In this document: in pieces, positions 1 to 5,918 of the stretch
Layout of the letters: each line of letters begins with the position of its first letter
How positions within the stretch are numbered: the stretch's first letter is position 1
NCBI GenBank assembly: GCA_900549375.1
Contig: URNY01000150.1
Location: 1-5,927, forward strand
Reading direction: 5' to 3'
DNA length: 5,927 bases
Origin: an uncultured Bacteroidales bacterium
Lineage (GTDB): Bacteria > Bacteroidota > Bacteroidia > Bacteroidales > Muribaculaceae
Translations under genes and position numbers: made by a program
The notes under the pieces: generated by a model
What the model was told of the DNA's origin: nothing
Seen by the model: only the letters and a program-made list of their open reading frames with translations
Databases searched by the model: none

Positions 1-798
1 GATTGTTTCCCCGCCGAAATAGCGGATGAGGACATAGATGAATATGCCTAAGGCTACAAGAATGAACGCCAAGCCGATGAAAAACACGAGCCGGACGGGA
101 CGCACCGAGAAGGAGGTGATACCTTCGACGGCGAAATTGAGCATTTTGCGGAGAGGATATTTCGTTTCGCCGGCCAGTCGGGGCTTGCGGTCGTAGTAAA
201 CTTCCGACTGGCGGAATCCGAGGGTGGGAACAATGCCGCGCAGATACATGTTGCGTTCGCCGTATTCGAGAAGATTCTTTACGGCACGGCGACTCATTAG
301 ACGGAAATCGGCATGGTTATAAATCGTTTTCACTCCCATGCTGCCGAGCATGCGGTAGTAGGACTGAGCCGACTGCCGCTTGAACCGTGAGTCGGAATCG
401 CGGTTGCGGCGGATGCCGTATACGATGTCGGAGCCGTCGATGAACTGACGCACCATTTCGGGAATCACGTCGATGTCGTCCTGCAGGTCGGCATCGATGG
501 TGATGATGGCGTCGGCATAACCGGCGGCCGCCTCCATGCCGGCGAGAAGAGCGTTCTGATGACCGACATTGCCGGCGAGTTTGAGTCCTTCGACATTCGG
601 GGAGGAAGCGGAGGCGTTGGCGATAAAGCTCCATGTGGCATCGCGGCTGCCGTCGTCGACATATAGTATAAAGCTCTGCGGGGCGACAAGCCCACCGCTG
701 ATCATATCGCGGAGCAGGGTGCCGAGACTCTTGTCGGAAGAGGGGAGGACCTCCTGCTCGTTATAGCAGGGCACAACGATTGCCAATATCGGTTTCAT
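1..798 (-). CDS. GtrB/DPM1-like family 2 glycosyltransferase, 3' end outside window
   Basis: Membrane-associated GT-A glycosyltransferase that probably moves a sugar from a nucleotide donor to polyprenyl phosphate on the cytoplasmic face. I translated 266 codons from the ATG at 798, open to base 1. Visible motifs are VPCYNEQEVL at residues 9-18, VDDGSRD at 47-53, GNVGHQNAL at 76-84, the metal-binding DADLQD at 102-107, NHADFRLMSRR at 161-171, LRGIVP at 186-191 and the RxxRLAGETKYP stretch near 204-215. One hydrophobic helix lies at about 234-260. GtrB-type proteins usually run to 300-330 residues with two C-terminal helices, so the second helix should lie beyond the window; this is an edge effect, not a broken gene. 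The start is supported by the family's standard N-terminus, with the catalytic domain beginning at residue 4. It has its own promoter just upstream. The sugar cannot be read from sequence. Confidence 0.93.
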   Translation of the reverse strand, partial: MKPILAIVVPCYNEQEVLPSSDKSLGTLLRDMISGGLVAPQSFILYVDDGSRDATWSFIANASASSPNVEGLKLAGNVGHQNALLAGMEAAAGYADAIITIDADLQDDIDVIPEMVRQFIDGSDIVYGIRRNRDSDSRFKRQSAQSYYRMLGSMGVKTIYNHADFRLMSRRAVKNLLEYGERNMYLRGIVPTLGFRQSEVYYDRKPRLAGETKYPLRKMLNFAVEGITSFSVRPVRLVFFIGLAFILVALGIFIYVLIRYFGGETI

Positions 799-802
799 AT
801 CG

Positions 803-834
803 CAAATATAGCTATAAATATGAATACCTGCAAA
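803..834 (-). promoter_or_regulatory. Bacteroidetes sigma-ABfr promoter for the glycosyltransferase
   Basis: On the minus strand a TTTG box (831-834) is followed after exactly 20 bases by TATATTTG (803-810). This fits the known Bacteroidetes consensus TTTG-N19-21-TAnnTTTG fully. Only four bases (CGAT) separate the -7 box from the glycosyltransferase ATG at 798, so transcription should begin at or next to the start codon. I found no other complete TAnnTTTG on this strand in the window. Confidence 0.75.
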
Positions 835-850
835 TCAGGCCCGTGAAGTG

Positions 851-867
851 CAGTCGCTCCGCGACTG
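851..867 (+). repeat. Palindromic REP-like repeat, copy 1
   Basis: The sequence CAGTCGCTCCGCGACTG folds into a 7-bp stem with a TCC loop. The same core, GTCGCTCCGCGAC, occurs four times in the window, and copy 1 shares the longer string AGTGCAGTCGCTCCGCGACT with the minus strand of copy 3. It lies between the glycosyltransferase promoter and the fimbrillin gene, outside any coding region, as expected for a REP-like element. Confidence 0.75.
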
Positions 868-945
868 AGGGGAAGGGGTAGTATTGTCTATCCGCGCACA
901 GCTTCGTCCTATCGTCCTCAGCAGTACGCGGTTAATAGGCCGTGT

Positions 946-960
946 AGTCGCTCCGCGACT
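946..960 (+). repeat. Palindromic REP-like repeat, copy 2
   Basis: AGTCGCTCCGCGACT forms a 6-bp stem with a TCC loop. It is in the same orientation as copy 1, about 95 bases away. The flank GTGT before it and CGCCTCA after it resemble the flanks of copy 3 read on the minus strand (GTGC before, CTCCTCA after), so the repeat unit probably extends beyond the palindrome. The 78 bases between copies 1 and 2 hold no gene or motif that I recognise. Confidence 0.75.
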
Positions 961-998
961 CGCCTCAATCGGAAACCATCTTACTTGCGAAACTTGAG

Positions 999-1030
999 TT
1001 TTGAGTCCACTTTAAAAAGTGGACTCAAAA
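999..1030 (-). terminator. Perfect 15-bp hairpin after fimbrillin gene, probable terminator
   Basis: The arms TTTTGAGTCCACTTT (999-1013) and AAAGTGGACTCAAAA (1016-1030) are perfect complements around a two-base centre; the real loop is probably larger and AU-rich. On the minus strand the stem begins 5 bases after the fimbrillin TAA, the usual place for a transcription end. The 3' side lacks a clean run of U outside the stem (CTCAAG follows), so efficient intrinsic termination is not certain. It may instead protect the mRNA 3' end. Confidence 0.55.
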
Positions 1031-1034
1031 TTTG

Positions 1035-2117
1035 TTATTCGTAGGTCTGCTCTATGTCGATGAAGGAATCGACGGTCGGGTTGCCGAATTCAATGGCGCC
1101 CATCTCCTCATTGGAATTGATCACCAGATTGTAGATATAATGCACGCCGGGCAACCACTGATTATACCGGTCGGTGCTGAGCGAAAATTTCAGCAGACCG
1201 TCGCCTGTCGTACTTCCTGCCACCAGGTTCTCGGGGGGAGTGTTCTCATTAGGCCATAGGCGCTCTCCGCTTTTGGCATCGAATATCGAGCATTGCATAG
1301 CAATGTATGTGTCGGAGCCCGATCCCTGATTGAGATAGGTGAGCGGCTGGGGCAATACATACATCACTCCTCCACGCCCCAGACCGGAAGCGGCAATCAC
1401 GGTAGGCGTGGTGGTAAGGGTGAACAGGTCGGACAAGGATTGTGACCAATGAAGCACATAGGTCATGGGAGTATTCTGGTCGGTCCAATGGCCGACAGTT
1501 GCTTCCGATGGAATTGCAGCAGTGGAAGCGGATGGGAATGTGAAATTTCCGCGAGTCTTTATATTCGCCATCGCTACGTTCGCCACCACGACTTTCAGCT
1601 CCGTATTTGTGGAACTCATTTTCACAGTCAGTTTGGAGAGGGCATGACGGAAATTGAACAATACCTGAGCGTTGACCATACCTGAATTGCCTGTCTGGCC
1701 GGGGCTCACGGCGTAGATTAAATCTTCTGTTCCCTTTGATGCGTCGTAGGCTACGGGTTCGAGGGGCCCGGCCGCGCCGACCCAGGATGCCGGAGCGAAC
1801 GCGTAGAAATCTACCGCCTGCTTTGCCGGCCAGTATTGCAATGGAGAATAGGTCCAGTTATTGGCATCGGTTTTTGTAACGGTCACGTTATCCATGAATA
1901 TCTGCGGTGAGGTCGCAGAACCAGTATAGGCATATACATTGAACGACGTGAGGTTGTTTGTGGTGAAATCGCCTGCTCTTGTGAAGTCGGTGGAAGCTGC
2001 GAATCGGATCGCGCGGCTATCATCGCCCGTGGGAGGCATGACATCCTGATTGTCGGCGCATGACGCTGCGAGAAGCAATGCCGGCAGAGCGGCTGCGGTA
2101 AGTATATGTGATTTCAT
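1035..2117 (-). CDS. Fimbrillin-family (Mfa-like) lipoprotein, probable type V pilus subunit
   Basis: A 360-residue surface lipoprotein that is probably the structural pilin or stalk subunit of a type V fimbria. The N-terminus is a lipoprotein signal ending LLLAASC, with the lipidated cysteine at 20. Fimbrillin hallmarks follow in order: FTRAG at 45-49, LTSFNVYAY at 56-64, NWTYSPLQYWP at 87-97 running into VDFYAFAP, FNFRHALSKLTVKM at 154-167, VLPQPL near 254-259, and WLPGVHYIYNLVIN at 321-334 close to the C-terminus. This is the Mfa_like_1 pattern. In known type V pilins a protease cuts at an arginine in the N-terminal region, freeing a groove for the donor strand of the next subunit; Arg47 is a candidate by position (inference). 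It begins 47 bases after the DUF5119 stop and is probably co-transcribed. A strong hairpin follows its stop. Shaft, anchor or tip role cannot be decided from sequence. Confidence 0.88.
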   Translation of the reverse strand: MKSHILTAAALPALLLAASCADNQDVMPPTGDDSRAIRFAASTDFTRAGDFTTNNLTSFNVYAYTGSATSPQIFMDNVTVTKTDANNWTYSPLQYWPAKQAVDFYAFAPASWVGAAGPLEPVAYDASKGTEDLIYAVSPGQTGNSGMVNAQVLFNFRHALSKLTVKMSSTNTELKVVVANVAMANIKTRGNFTFPSASTAAIPSEATVGHWTDQNTPMTYVLHWSQSLSDLFTLTTTPTVIAASGLGRGGVMYVLPQPLTYLNQGSGSDTYIAMQCSIFDAKSGERLWPNENTPPENLVAGSTTGDGLLKFSLSTDRYNQWLPGVHYIYNLVINSNEEMGAIEFGNPTVDSFIDIEQTYE

Positions 2118-2164
2118 AGCTAATTGATAATTTGGATTCTACGGAGAGTAACTTTGAGAAAATT

Positions 2165-3118
2165 CTATATATTTTCAAATGAGGGCTCAAGATCGATATC
2201 GATTACATCCCAGCCGTCGACGCCGACATCGATTCCGGTTATATCGGCCGGAGAACCGTCATCGGGAATCTCGATTCCCGCTATCGATATTATAACATTA
2301 TGCGGGGTAATGCAGTTCAGGTTTTCAGGGTTTATCGCTATGTCGCGCGTCAGCCCTTTGCCATCGCCGCGCACCACCTGCAACGTGAGACTATATTGAG
2401 CTTCTTCGGCATTCAGTGTGGAAAACAGGCATCCCCGCGCCGACATAACGGCGTTTATCCGATCCGGTTCCATTTTCATCGACAATGCCGAGGGTATGTC
2501 GGAAGGACGTCGGCTCTCCAGATATATACCGTTTCTTGTCCCCTTAAGGATTGCATTTGCCGACCGGACGTTGTCCAGCCCCGATACGTTCCGGAGGATT
2601 ACGGTATATTGCGTGGCCAGCGAATCGGGGTGGCAACGGACCAGATCATGGCCGCATTCTTTGACAACGCCGGTTTCCGTAACATACCGGACACCGCAGG
2701 GGGTAACCTCGAGGTTTCTGACAACGGCATCATAGAACATTCCCGAACTCCCGTAAACGTCTGCGTCTATCCGGATGTTCGGCACTGCCTGGATAGTCGA
2801 TGGACTATTCACATCCTGAAGGATGGTGCCCGGCAGGTCGTTGTTGCAGGCTATCAGACAGTATTGTCCCAAGGGAATCTCCACCGTACCGCCATCGCGT
2901 CCTGCAATGTCGAACCTCCATATACTTCCTCCTTCATCAAGCGGATAAAAATAAAGCGTCATTCCGGCCACATCGGCATTTTCGCTGTGGTCCCATTCAA
3001 ACAGGACATGAATACGGCGCATGCTGTCGGGGCATTCGATATCTTTGTGGCTGCAGGATGCGGCCGACACCATGGCGAGTGAGGCCGCGATAATGATAAT
3101 ATTTACGGGCGACTTCAT
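2165..3118 (-). CDS. DUF5119 lipoprotein, probable fimbrial anchor or assembly subunit
   Basis: A 317-residue lipoprotein of the DUF5119 family, whose biochemical role is not established. The signal ends SAASC with the lipid cysteine at 22, followed by HKDIEC. Family hallmarks are FEWDHSENADVAGMTLYFYP at 40-59, WRFDIAGRDGG at 67-77 and a YCLIACNND stretch at 86-94. A late segment, VGVDGWDVIDIDL at 298-310, resembles the closing beta strand of fimbrillins, suggesting a related two-domain beta fold. By position it takes the place that FimB/Mfa2 anchors hold in other Bacteroidales fimbrial loci, so an anchoring or length-control role is a reasonable inference. There are nine cysteines besides possible signal residues counted as follows: 22, 29, 87, 91, 141, 155, 162, 230 and 269, including the lipidated one. 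Its ATG overlaps the DUF3575 stop (ATGA), which implies coupled translation and fixes the start. The stop is TAG. Confidence 0.85.
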   Translation of the reverse strand: MKSPVNIIIIAASLAMVSAASCSHKDIECPDSMRRIHVLFEWDHSENADVAGMTLYFYPLDEGGSIWRFDIAGRDGGTVEIPLGQYCLIACNNDLPGTILQDVNSPSTIQAVPNIRIDADVYGSSGMFYDAVVRNLEVTPCGVRYVTETGVVKECGHDLVRCHPDSLATQYTVILRNVSGLDNVRSANAILKGTRNGIYLESRRPSDIPSALSMKMEPDRINAVMSARGCLFSTLNAEEAQYSLTLQVVRGDGKGLTRDIAINPENLNCITPHNVIISIAGIEIPDDGSPADITGIDVGVDGWDVIDIDLEPSFENI

Positions 3119-3777
3119 CTTGACGGATTATTTGAATTTCCACGACCGGGGAACCAGACGAGCGAGACACCTGCTCCGGTGACGCCCCAGTAATTACTAT
3201 GGTATTCACGGATGCAATAATATGCGCCGCATTGAGGTATATATTTCTTTACCCTACCGCCGACGTAACCGACACGCAAATGCAGGTCGAGAGAGAGACG
3301 GTCGCTCAGCCGGAAGGAATAGCCGTAGGTCAGACCGGCCCCGAATACAGGATTGCGTGCCTGCCAGCCCTTGTTTCCGAATTCAAAGTCGAAATCATGC
3401 ATCGAAGCGTATATGCCGGCGTGATGGCCTGTTAGCCGCTGTCGGTTGCGGTTGCCGAACCACCATGATGCATCCAGCCATCCTCCGCGGATGCGCCAAT
3501 AACGGTGCTTGCGGTCGTTGCTCCACCATGCATACACCCCTTCCAGCCCTATGGATATTTTCTTAGATAGCGAAATCTCTATCCCTAAATCCGGCGTAAG
3601 TGCGGCATCGTAGAGTAGATTGCTCTTTATCGCCATCGGCGGACAGTCGCAATCGGGGCATACCTCCTCAACTTCGCGGGCATCGGCAGCCTCCTGCCCG
3701 TAAGATGCAAAGGCGGAGGATAGTGCCAGCAGGACTAAGCCCGGCAGATATGATGCGGAATTTAAAGGACGTCGCAT
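3115..3777 (-). CDS. DUF3575 outer-membrane beta-barrel-like protein
   Basis: A 220-residue protein of the DUF3575 family, found mostly beside fimbrillin genes in Bacteroidales; its molecular role is unknown. A type I signal peptide covers roughly residues 1-24 (AFA then SYGQ). A short linker with CPDCDCPP at 40-47 precedes the conserved body: AIKSNLLYDAALTPDLGIEI at 49-68, YAWWSNDRKHRYWRIRGG at 82-99, LTGHHAGIYA at 115-124, GAGLTYGYSF at 146-155 and VSLVWFPGRGN at 204-214. Alternating aromatic and polar strands and a terminal strand rich in aromatics suggest a small outer-membrane barrel. It is the first gene of the fimbrial module and its TGA overlaps the DUF5119 start by four bases. An assembly or membrane-platform role for the fibre is inference from gene order. 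The start is supported by the signal peptide directly after it; no Shine-Dalgarno is visible. No good match to the Bacteroidetes promoter consensus was found upstream. Confidence 0.88.
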   Translation of the reverse strand: MRRPLNSASYLPGLVLLALSSAFASYGQEAADAREVEEVCPDCDCPPMAIKSNLLYDAALTPDLGIEISLSKKISIGLEGVYAWWSNDRKHRYWRIRGGWLDASWWFGNRNRQRLTGHHAGIYASMHDFDFEFGNKGWQARNPVFGAGLTYGYSFRLSDRLSLDLHLRVGYVGGRVKKYIPQCGAYYCIREYHSNYWGVTGAGVSLVWFPGRGNSNNPSR

Positions 3778-3883
3778 AGTGAGATAGATATAGTTTATAC
3801 CGCCCGGCGGCTAATAGATTAACGCGCTATCCGCCGCGAAGGTTTGACGGGTGCCAAGGGCGATTAGCTATCCCACATGCCTA
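3778..3883. other. Intergenic region upstream of the fimbrial module
   Basis: These 106 bases separate the LTA-synthase-like stop from the DUF3575 start. No TTTG/TAnnTTTG promoter pair is visible. A possible weak structure has CGGCGG (3805-3810) pairing with CCGCCG (3831-3836), with an inner ATAG/CTAT stem (3814-3817 and 3827-3830). It lacks a U tract and could equally be a leader structure or chance. Whether the fimbrial genes have their own promoter here is open. Confidence 0.35.
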
Positions 3884-5779
3884 TCAGTTATCAGAATGGA
3901 CGCCGATGCGACTGTTAAAATAATTGCCTCGGTGAATAAGGTCGCTTATCCGCCATGCTTCTTTCATGTTTTTCAATTCTTTTTCATTTGATTTATCTCC
4001 GATAAATCCATTGGGTGTCACTGCTCCATTTAATTCATGGTCAAGTATTGACCTACCCAATCCTCTATAACCATTATCATGAATTCCTGCAATCTGCAGA
4101 ATTGTAGGATATATGTTTACTTGACCTACTACTCTGTCGATTACTTCTGTCGCGCCGCAATTTGCTGCTATAAATACAATAGGAACATTAATCTGATTTC
4201 TGGTTTGGCGTGTATGCGTAGGATCTATATTCAAAGTTTGTTTCTGACAATGGTCGGAGGCAATTATAAGAATGGTATTTTCCCAAATCTTTTTATCCTT
4301 AAGGGTATTGATGAATTCTCCCAAAGACTTATCAAAATAATTTATCATGGCAAAATATCCGCGCTGATTAGAAGATAAATTCGGAGTATCTGTAAGCCAA
4401 CGAGGAATTTCAACGCCTTCATCATTAAACGGCACATGACTTGAGCAGGTGACAAATTCGAGTAAAAACGGTTGTTTCAGATGATTTAATAAATCCGAAC
4501 CGAAATTGAACATAGCCTTGTCATTGCCAATCCTTTTTGCTTCTGTGACATAATCTTTTTCAGAATAAATATTCTTAAATCCGAAACTATCGAATAATCG
4601 CCTTTCATTCCATACCGACCCTTGATCTCCAAGGATTGCCGTAGAACTATGATTCTCTAAGATTTTAGGCAATGCCGGAAAACTATTATTGATGAATTCT
4701 ATAGAGGTTACGCCGTTGTTTAATGGTAAAAGCCCTGTGTTTATCAAGATCTGACCATCGCTTGAACATCCCCCTCTAACTTGTGAGACAACATTAAGGC
4801 AGCCAATGGATCCGGGAGACTCAATAAGATGATTAAGCGTAGGAGTGAGCATATTGCCATTCACATCCATCCCGACAACCTGAGCATTAAGAGACTCGAC
4901 AATGACGACTATGATATTTTTGTTGTGATTTGTCTTGAAGATACATTTTTCAGGATTGAGACGTCGTATTGATTCAATATGTGCATAGATTTCTTTTATA
5001 TCTTTGGCATCAAATTTATGGGATTCCCCTCTTATAATGACACTTTTGACAGAGTCGTATGTCCCTTCAAATATGTACAAAGCAACTCCCTTATAACGTA
5101 TGATTGTTAAAGGATCTATATTGTGAACTTTATATCTCTGAAAGAGAATTTTGAAGAATTGATTCTTGTTTGCTTTTCCGGAATTGTGTTCGAAAGATTC
5201 TGTCTCGCTTAATTGCTTATATATCGTAATTCCATAGGTAATCTGACTAATACAGAATAATAAGCCGGATAAGATTATCATGGAAACTTTACCTTGTTTA
5301 TAAATAGTTTGGCTCAAATCGGTGTCTATCCTGTAAATCTTCAAATAATAGAATAGTATCGGGACAATAATGGCAGCTATGACAAAGAAAAGATCAATCC
5401 ACCTTAAAAGACTCGCTGTGGCAGAAAACAGAGAGGAGTCTATATTTGTTGTCATACCCCAAAAATGAGAGTCAATCAATGTTCCCCAGAATCTATAATA
5501 GATGGAATTAGCGAGAAAAATCAGGGAAACGAGAACATAAAGACAAATAGTCACAATACGCAACTTCGGGCCAAGAATCCAATAAAAAATCAGAATAAGT
5601 GCAGTATCCCCACTACATTTTATAAATGTAGCAAGACCATTAGGCCCCAGGCCACCGATCATCTTTTGAAAGATAATGATTTCGGATGTCAGCAACACGT
5701 ACATTATTGAATAGAATATGAATGACTTGCCGCAAACAAATCTCATTATACCGTTATAAATATTTGCTAATGATATCAT
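3884..5779 (-). CDS. LTA synthase-like membrane phosphotransferase/sulfatase-family protein
   Basis: A 631-residue inner-membrane enzyme of the alkaline phosphatase superfamily (sulfatase fold), built like lipoteichoic acid synthase. It has five predicted helices at about 16-38, 55-70, 75-96, 127-148 and 165-187, then a long external catalytic domain. LtaS active-site equivalents are visible: Glu295 in VVIVES, Ser339 in GGCSSDGQ (LtaS has Thr as nucleophile), Trp390 and Arg393/394 in VWNERRLFDSFG, His448 in SSHVPF, and Asp509-His510 in IIASDH. All expected catalytic and metal positions are filled, so it should be active. Gram-negative relatives act on phospholipid-derived groups, moving phosphoglycerol or phosphoethanolamine onto glycans or lipids; the substrate here is unknown. 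The gene is much more AT-rich than its neighbours. It lies 106 bases before the DUF3575 gene, same strand, with no evident functional link. The start precedes the first helix; no Shine-Dalgarno is seen. Confidence 0.88.
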   Translation of the reverse strand: MISLANIYNGIMRFVCGKSFIFYSIMYVLLTSEIIIFQKMIGGLGPNGLATFIKCSGDTALILIFYWILGPKLRIVTICLYVLVSLIFLANSIYYRFWGTLIDSHFWGMTTNIDSSLFSATASLLRWIDLFFVIAAIIVPILFYYLKIYRIDTDLSQTIYKQGKVSMIILSGLLFCISQITYGITIYKQLSETESFEHNSGKANKNQFFKILFQRYKVHNIDPLTIIRYKGVALYIFEGTYDSVKSVIIRGESHKFDAKDIKEIYAHIESIRRLNPEKCIFKTNHNKNIIVVIVESLNAQVVGMDVNGNMLTPTLNHLIESPGSIGCLNVVSQVRGGCSSDGQILINTGLLPLNNGVTSIEFINNSFPALPKILENHSSTAILGDQGSVWNERRLFDSFGFKNIYSEKDYVTEAKRIGNDKAMFNFGSDLLNHLKQPFLLEFVTCSSHVPFNDEGVEIPRWLTDTPNLSSNQRGYFAMINYFDKSLGEFINTLKDKKIWENTILIIASDHCQKQTLNIDPTHTRQTRNQINVPIVFIAANCGATEVIDRVVGQVNIYPTILQIAGIHDNGYRGLGRSILDHELNGAVTPNGFIGDKSNEKELKNMKEAWRISDLIHRGNYFNSRIGVHSDN

Positions 5780-5784
5780 ATTTT

Positions 5785-5799
5785 TACTATAAAATAGTA
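5785..5799 (-). promoter_or_regulatory. Small hairpin just upstream of the LTA-synthase-like start
   Basis: TACTAT (5785-5790) and ATAGTA (5794-5799) are perfect complements around a three-base loop, ending 5 bases before the ATG at 5779. In the mRNA this would place a weak AU stem where the ribosome binds. A TTTG (5811-5814) lies upstream with TATAGTAA 19 bases later, a poor match to TAnnTTTG, so the promoter is uncertain. In such AT-rich sequence a 6-bp stem can arise by chance. Confidence 0.35.
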
Positions 5800-5857
5800 G
5801 CTGTAATAGTCAAAACTTATAATACTATTATTTAAGTTTCGCCAATAATAAGGTGAT

Positions 5858-5870
5858 TCCTCGCTGAGGA
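5858..5870. repeat. Short hairpin next to REP-like copy 3
   Basis: TCCTC (5858-5862) and GAGGA (5866-5870) form a 5-bp stem with a GCT loop, one base from copy 3 of the palindromic repeat. Part of it (CTCCTCA on the minus strand) matches the flank of copy 2, so it probably belongs to the larger repeat unit. Confidence 0.4.
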
Positions 5871-5871
5871 G

Positions 5872-5886
5872 AGTCGCGGAGCGACT
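5872..5886 (-). repeat. Palindromic REP-like repeat, copy 3 (inverted)
   Basis: AGTCGCGGAGCGACT is the exact reverse complement of copy 2. Read on the minus strand, with its flank it gives AGTGCAGTCGCTCCGCGACT, identical over 20 bases to the segment around copy 1. It lies upstream of the LTA-synthase-like gene and forms an inverted pair with copy 4. Confidence 0.75.
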
Positions 5887-5901
5887 GCACTCAGTGGTGT
5901 G

Positions 5902-5918
5902 CTGTCGCTCCGCGACAG
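5902..5918 (+). repeat. Palindromic REP-like repeat, copy 4
   Basis: CTGTCGCTCCGCGACAG makes a 7-bp stem with a TCC loop. The outer base pairs differ from copies 1-3 (T-A in place of A-T next to the core) on both sides of the stem, a compensated change that keeps pairing. Together with copy 3 it can form a longer hairpin: 5873-5892 pairs with 5897-5916 at 18 of 20 positions around an AGTG loop. Confidence 0.72.

Noticed and set aside
317..634. Open frame on the minus strand inside the glycosyltransferase
   Set aside because: It is rich in Arg and His, as expected from a shifted frame, and the glycosyltransferase frame explains every base here with conserved motifs.
1..798. A truncated glycosyltransferase lacking its second membrane helix
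   Set aside because: The frame is open to base 1, so the missing end is due to the window boundary and not to a mutation.
868..945. Small RNA gene or CRISPR spacer between repeat copies 1 and 2
   Set aside because: Only two local copies exist, with a 78-base spacer and no regular array. Weak complementary bits (CCGCG/CGCGG, CCTAT/ATAGG) do not make a convincing RNA fold.
1032..1259. Plus-strand open frame near the fimbrillin 3' end
   Set aside because: It is fully antisense to the fimbrillin C-terminal coding region and has no family features.
2118..2164. Invertible or separate promoter before the fimbrillin gene, as in phase-variable fimbriae
   Set aside because: The 47-base gap has no inverted-repeat pair flanking a promoter and no TTTG/TAnnTTTG match; simple co-transcription with DUF5119 is more likely.
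2300..3082. Long open frame of 260 codons on the plus strand opposite the DUF5119 gene
   Set aside because: It is antisense to a well-supported lipoprotein gene, shows no recognisable domain or signal, and is the kind of shadow frame common in GC-rich coding DNA.
851..5918. The repeats at both ends as termini of a composite transposon carrying the fimbrial and LTA-synthase-like genes
   Set aside because: No transposase, no target-site duplication and no long terminal repeats are visible. The copies are short, and they occur as pairs at each end, which fits scattered REP-like elements better.
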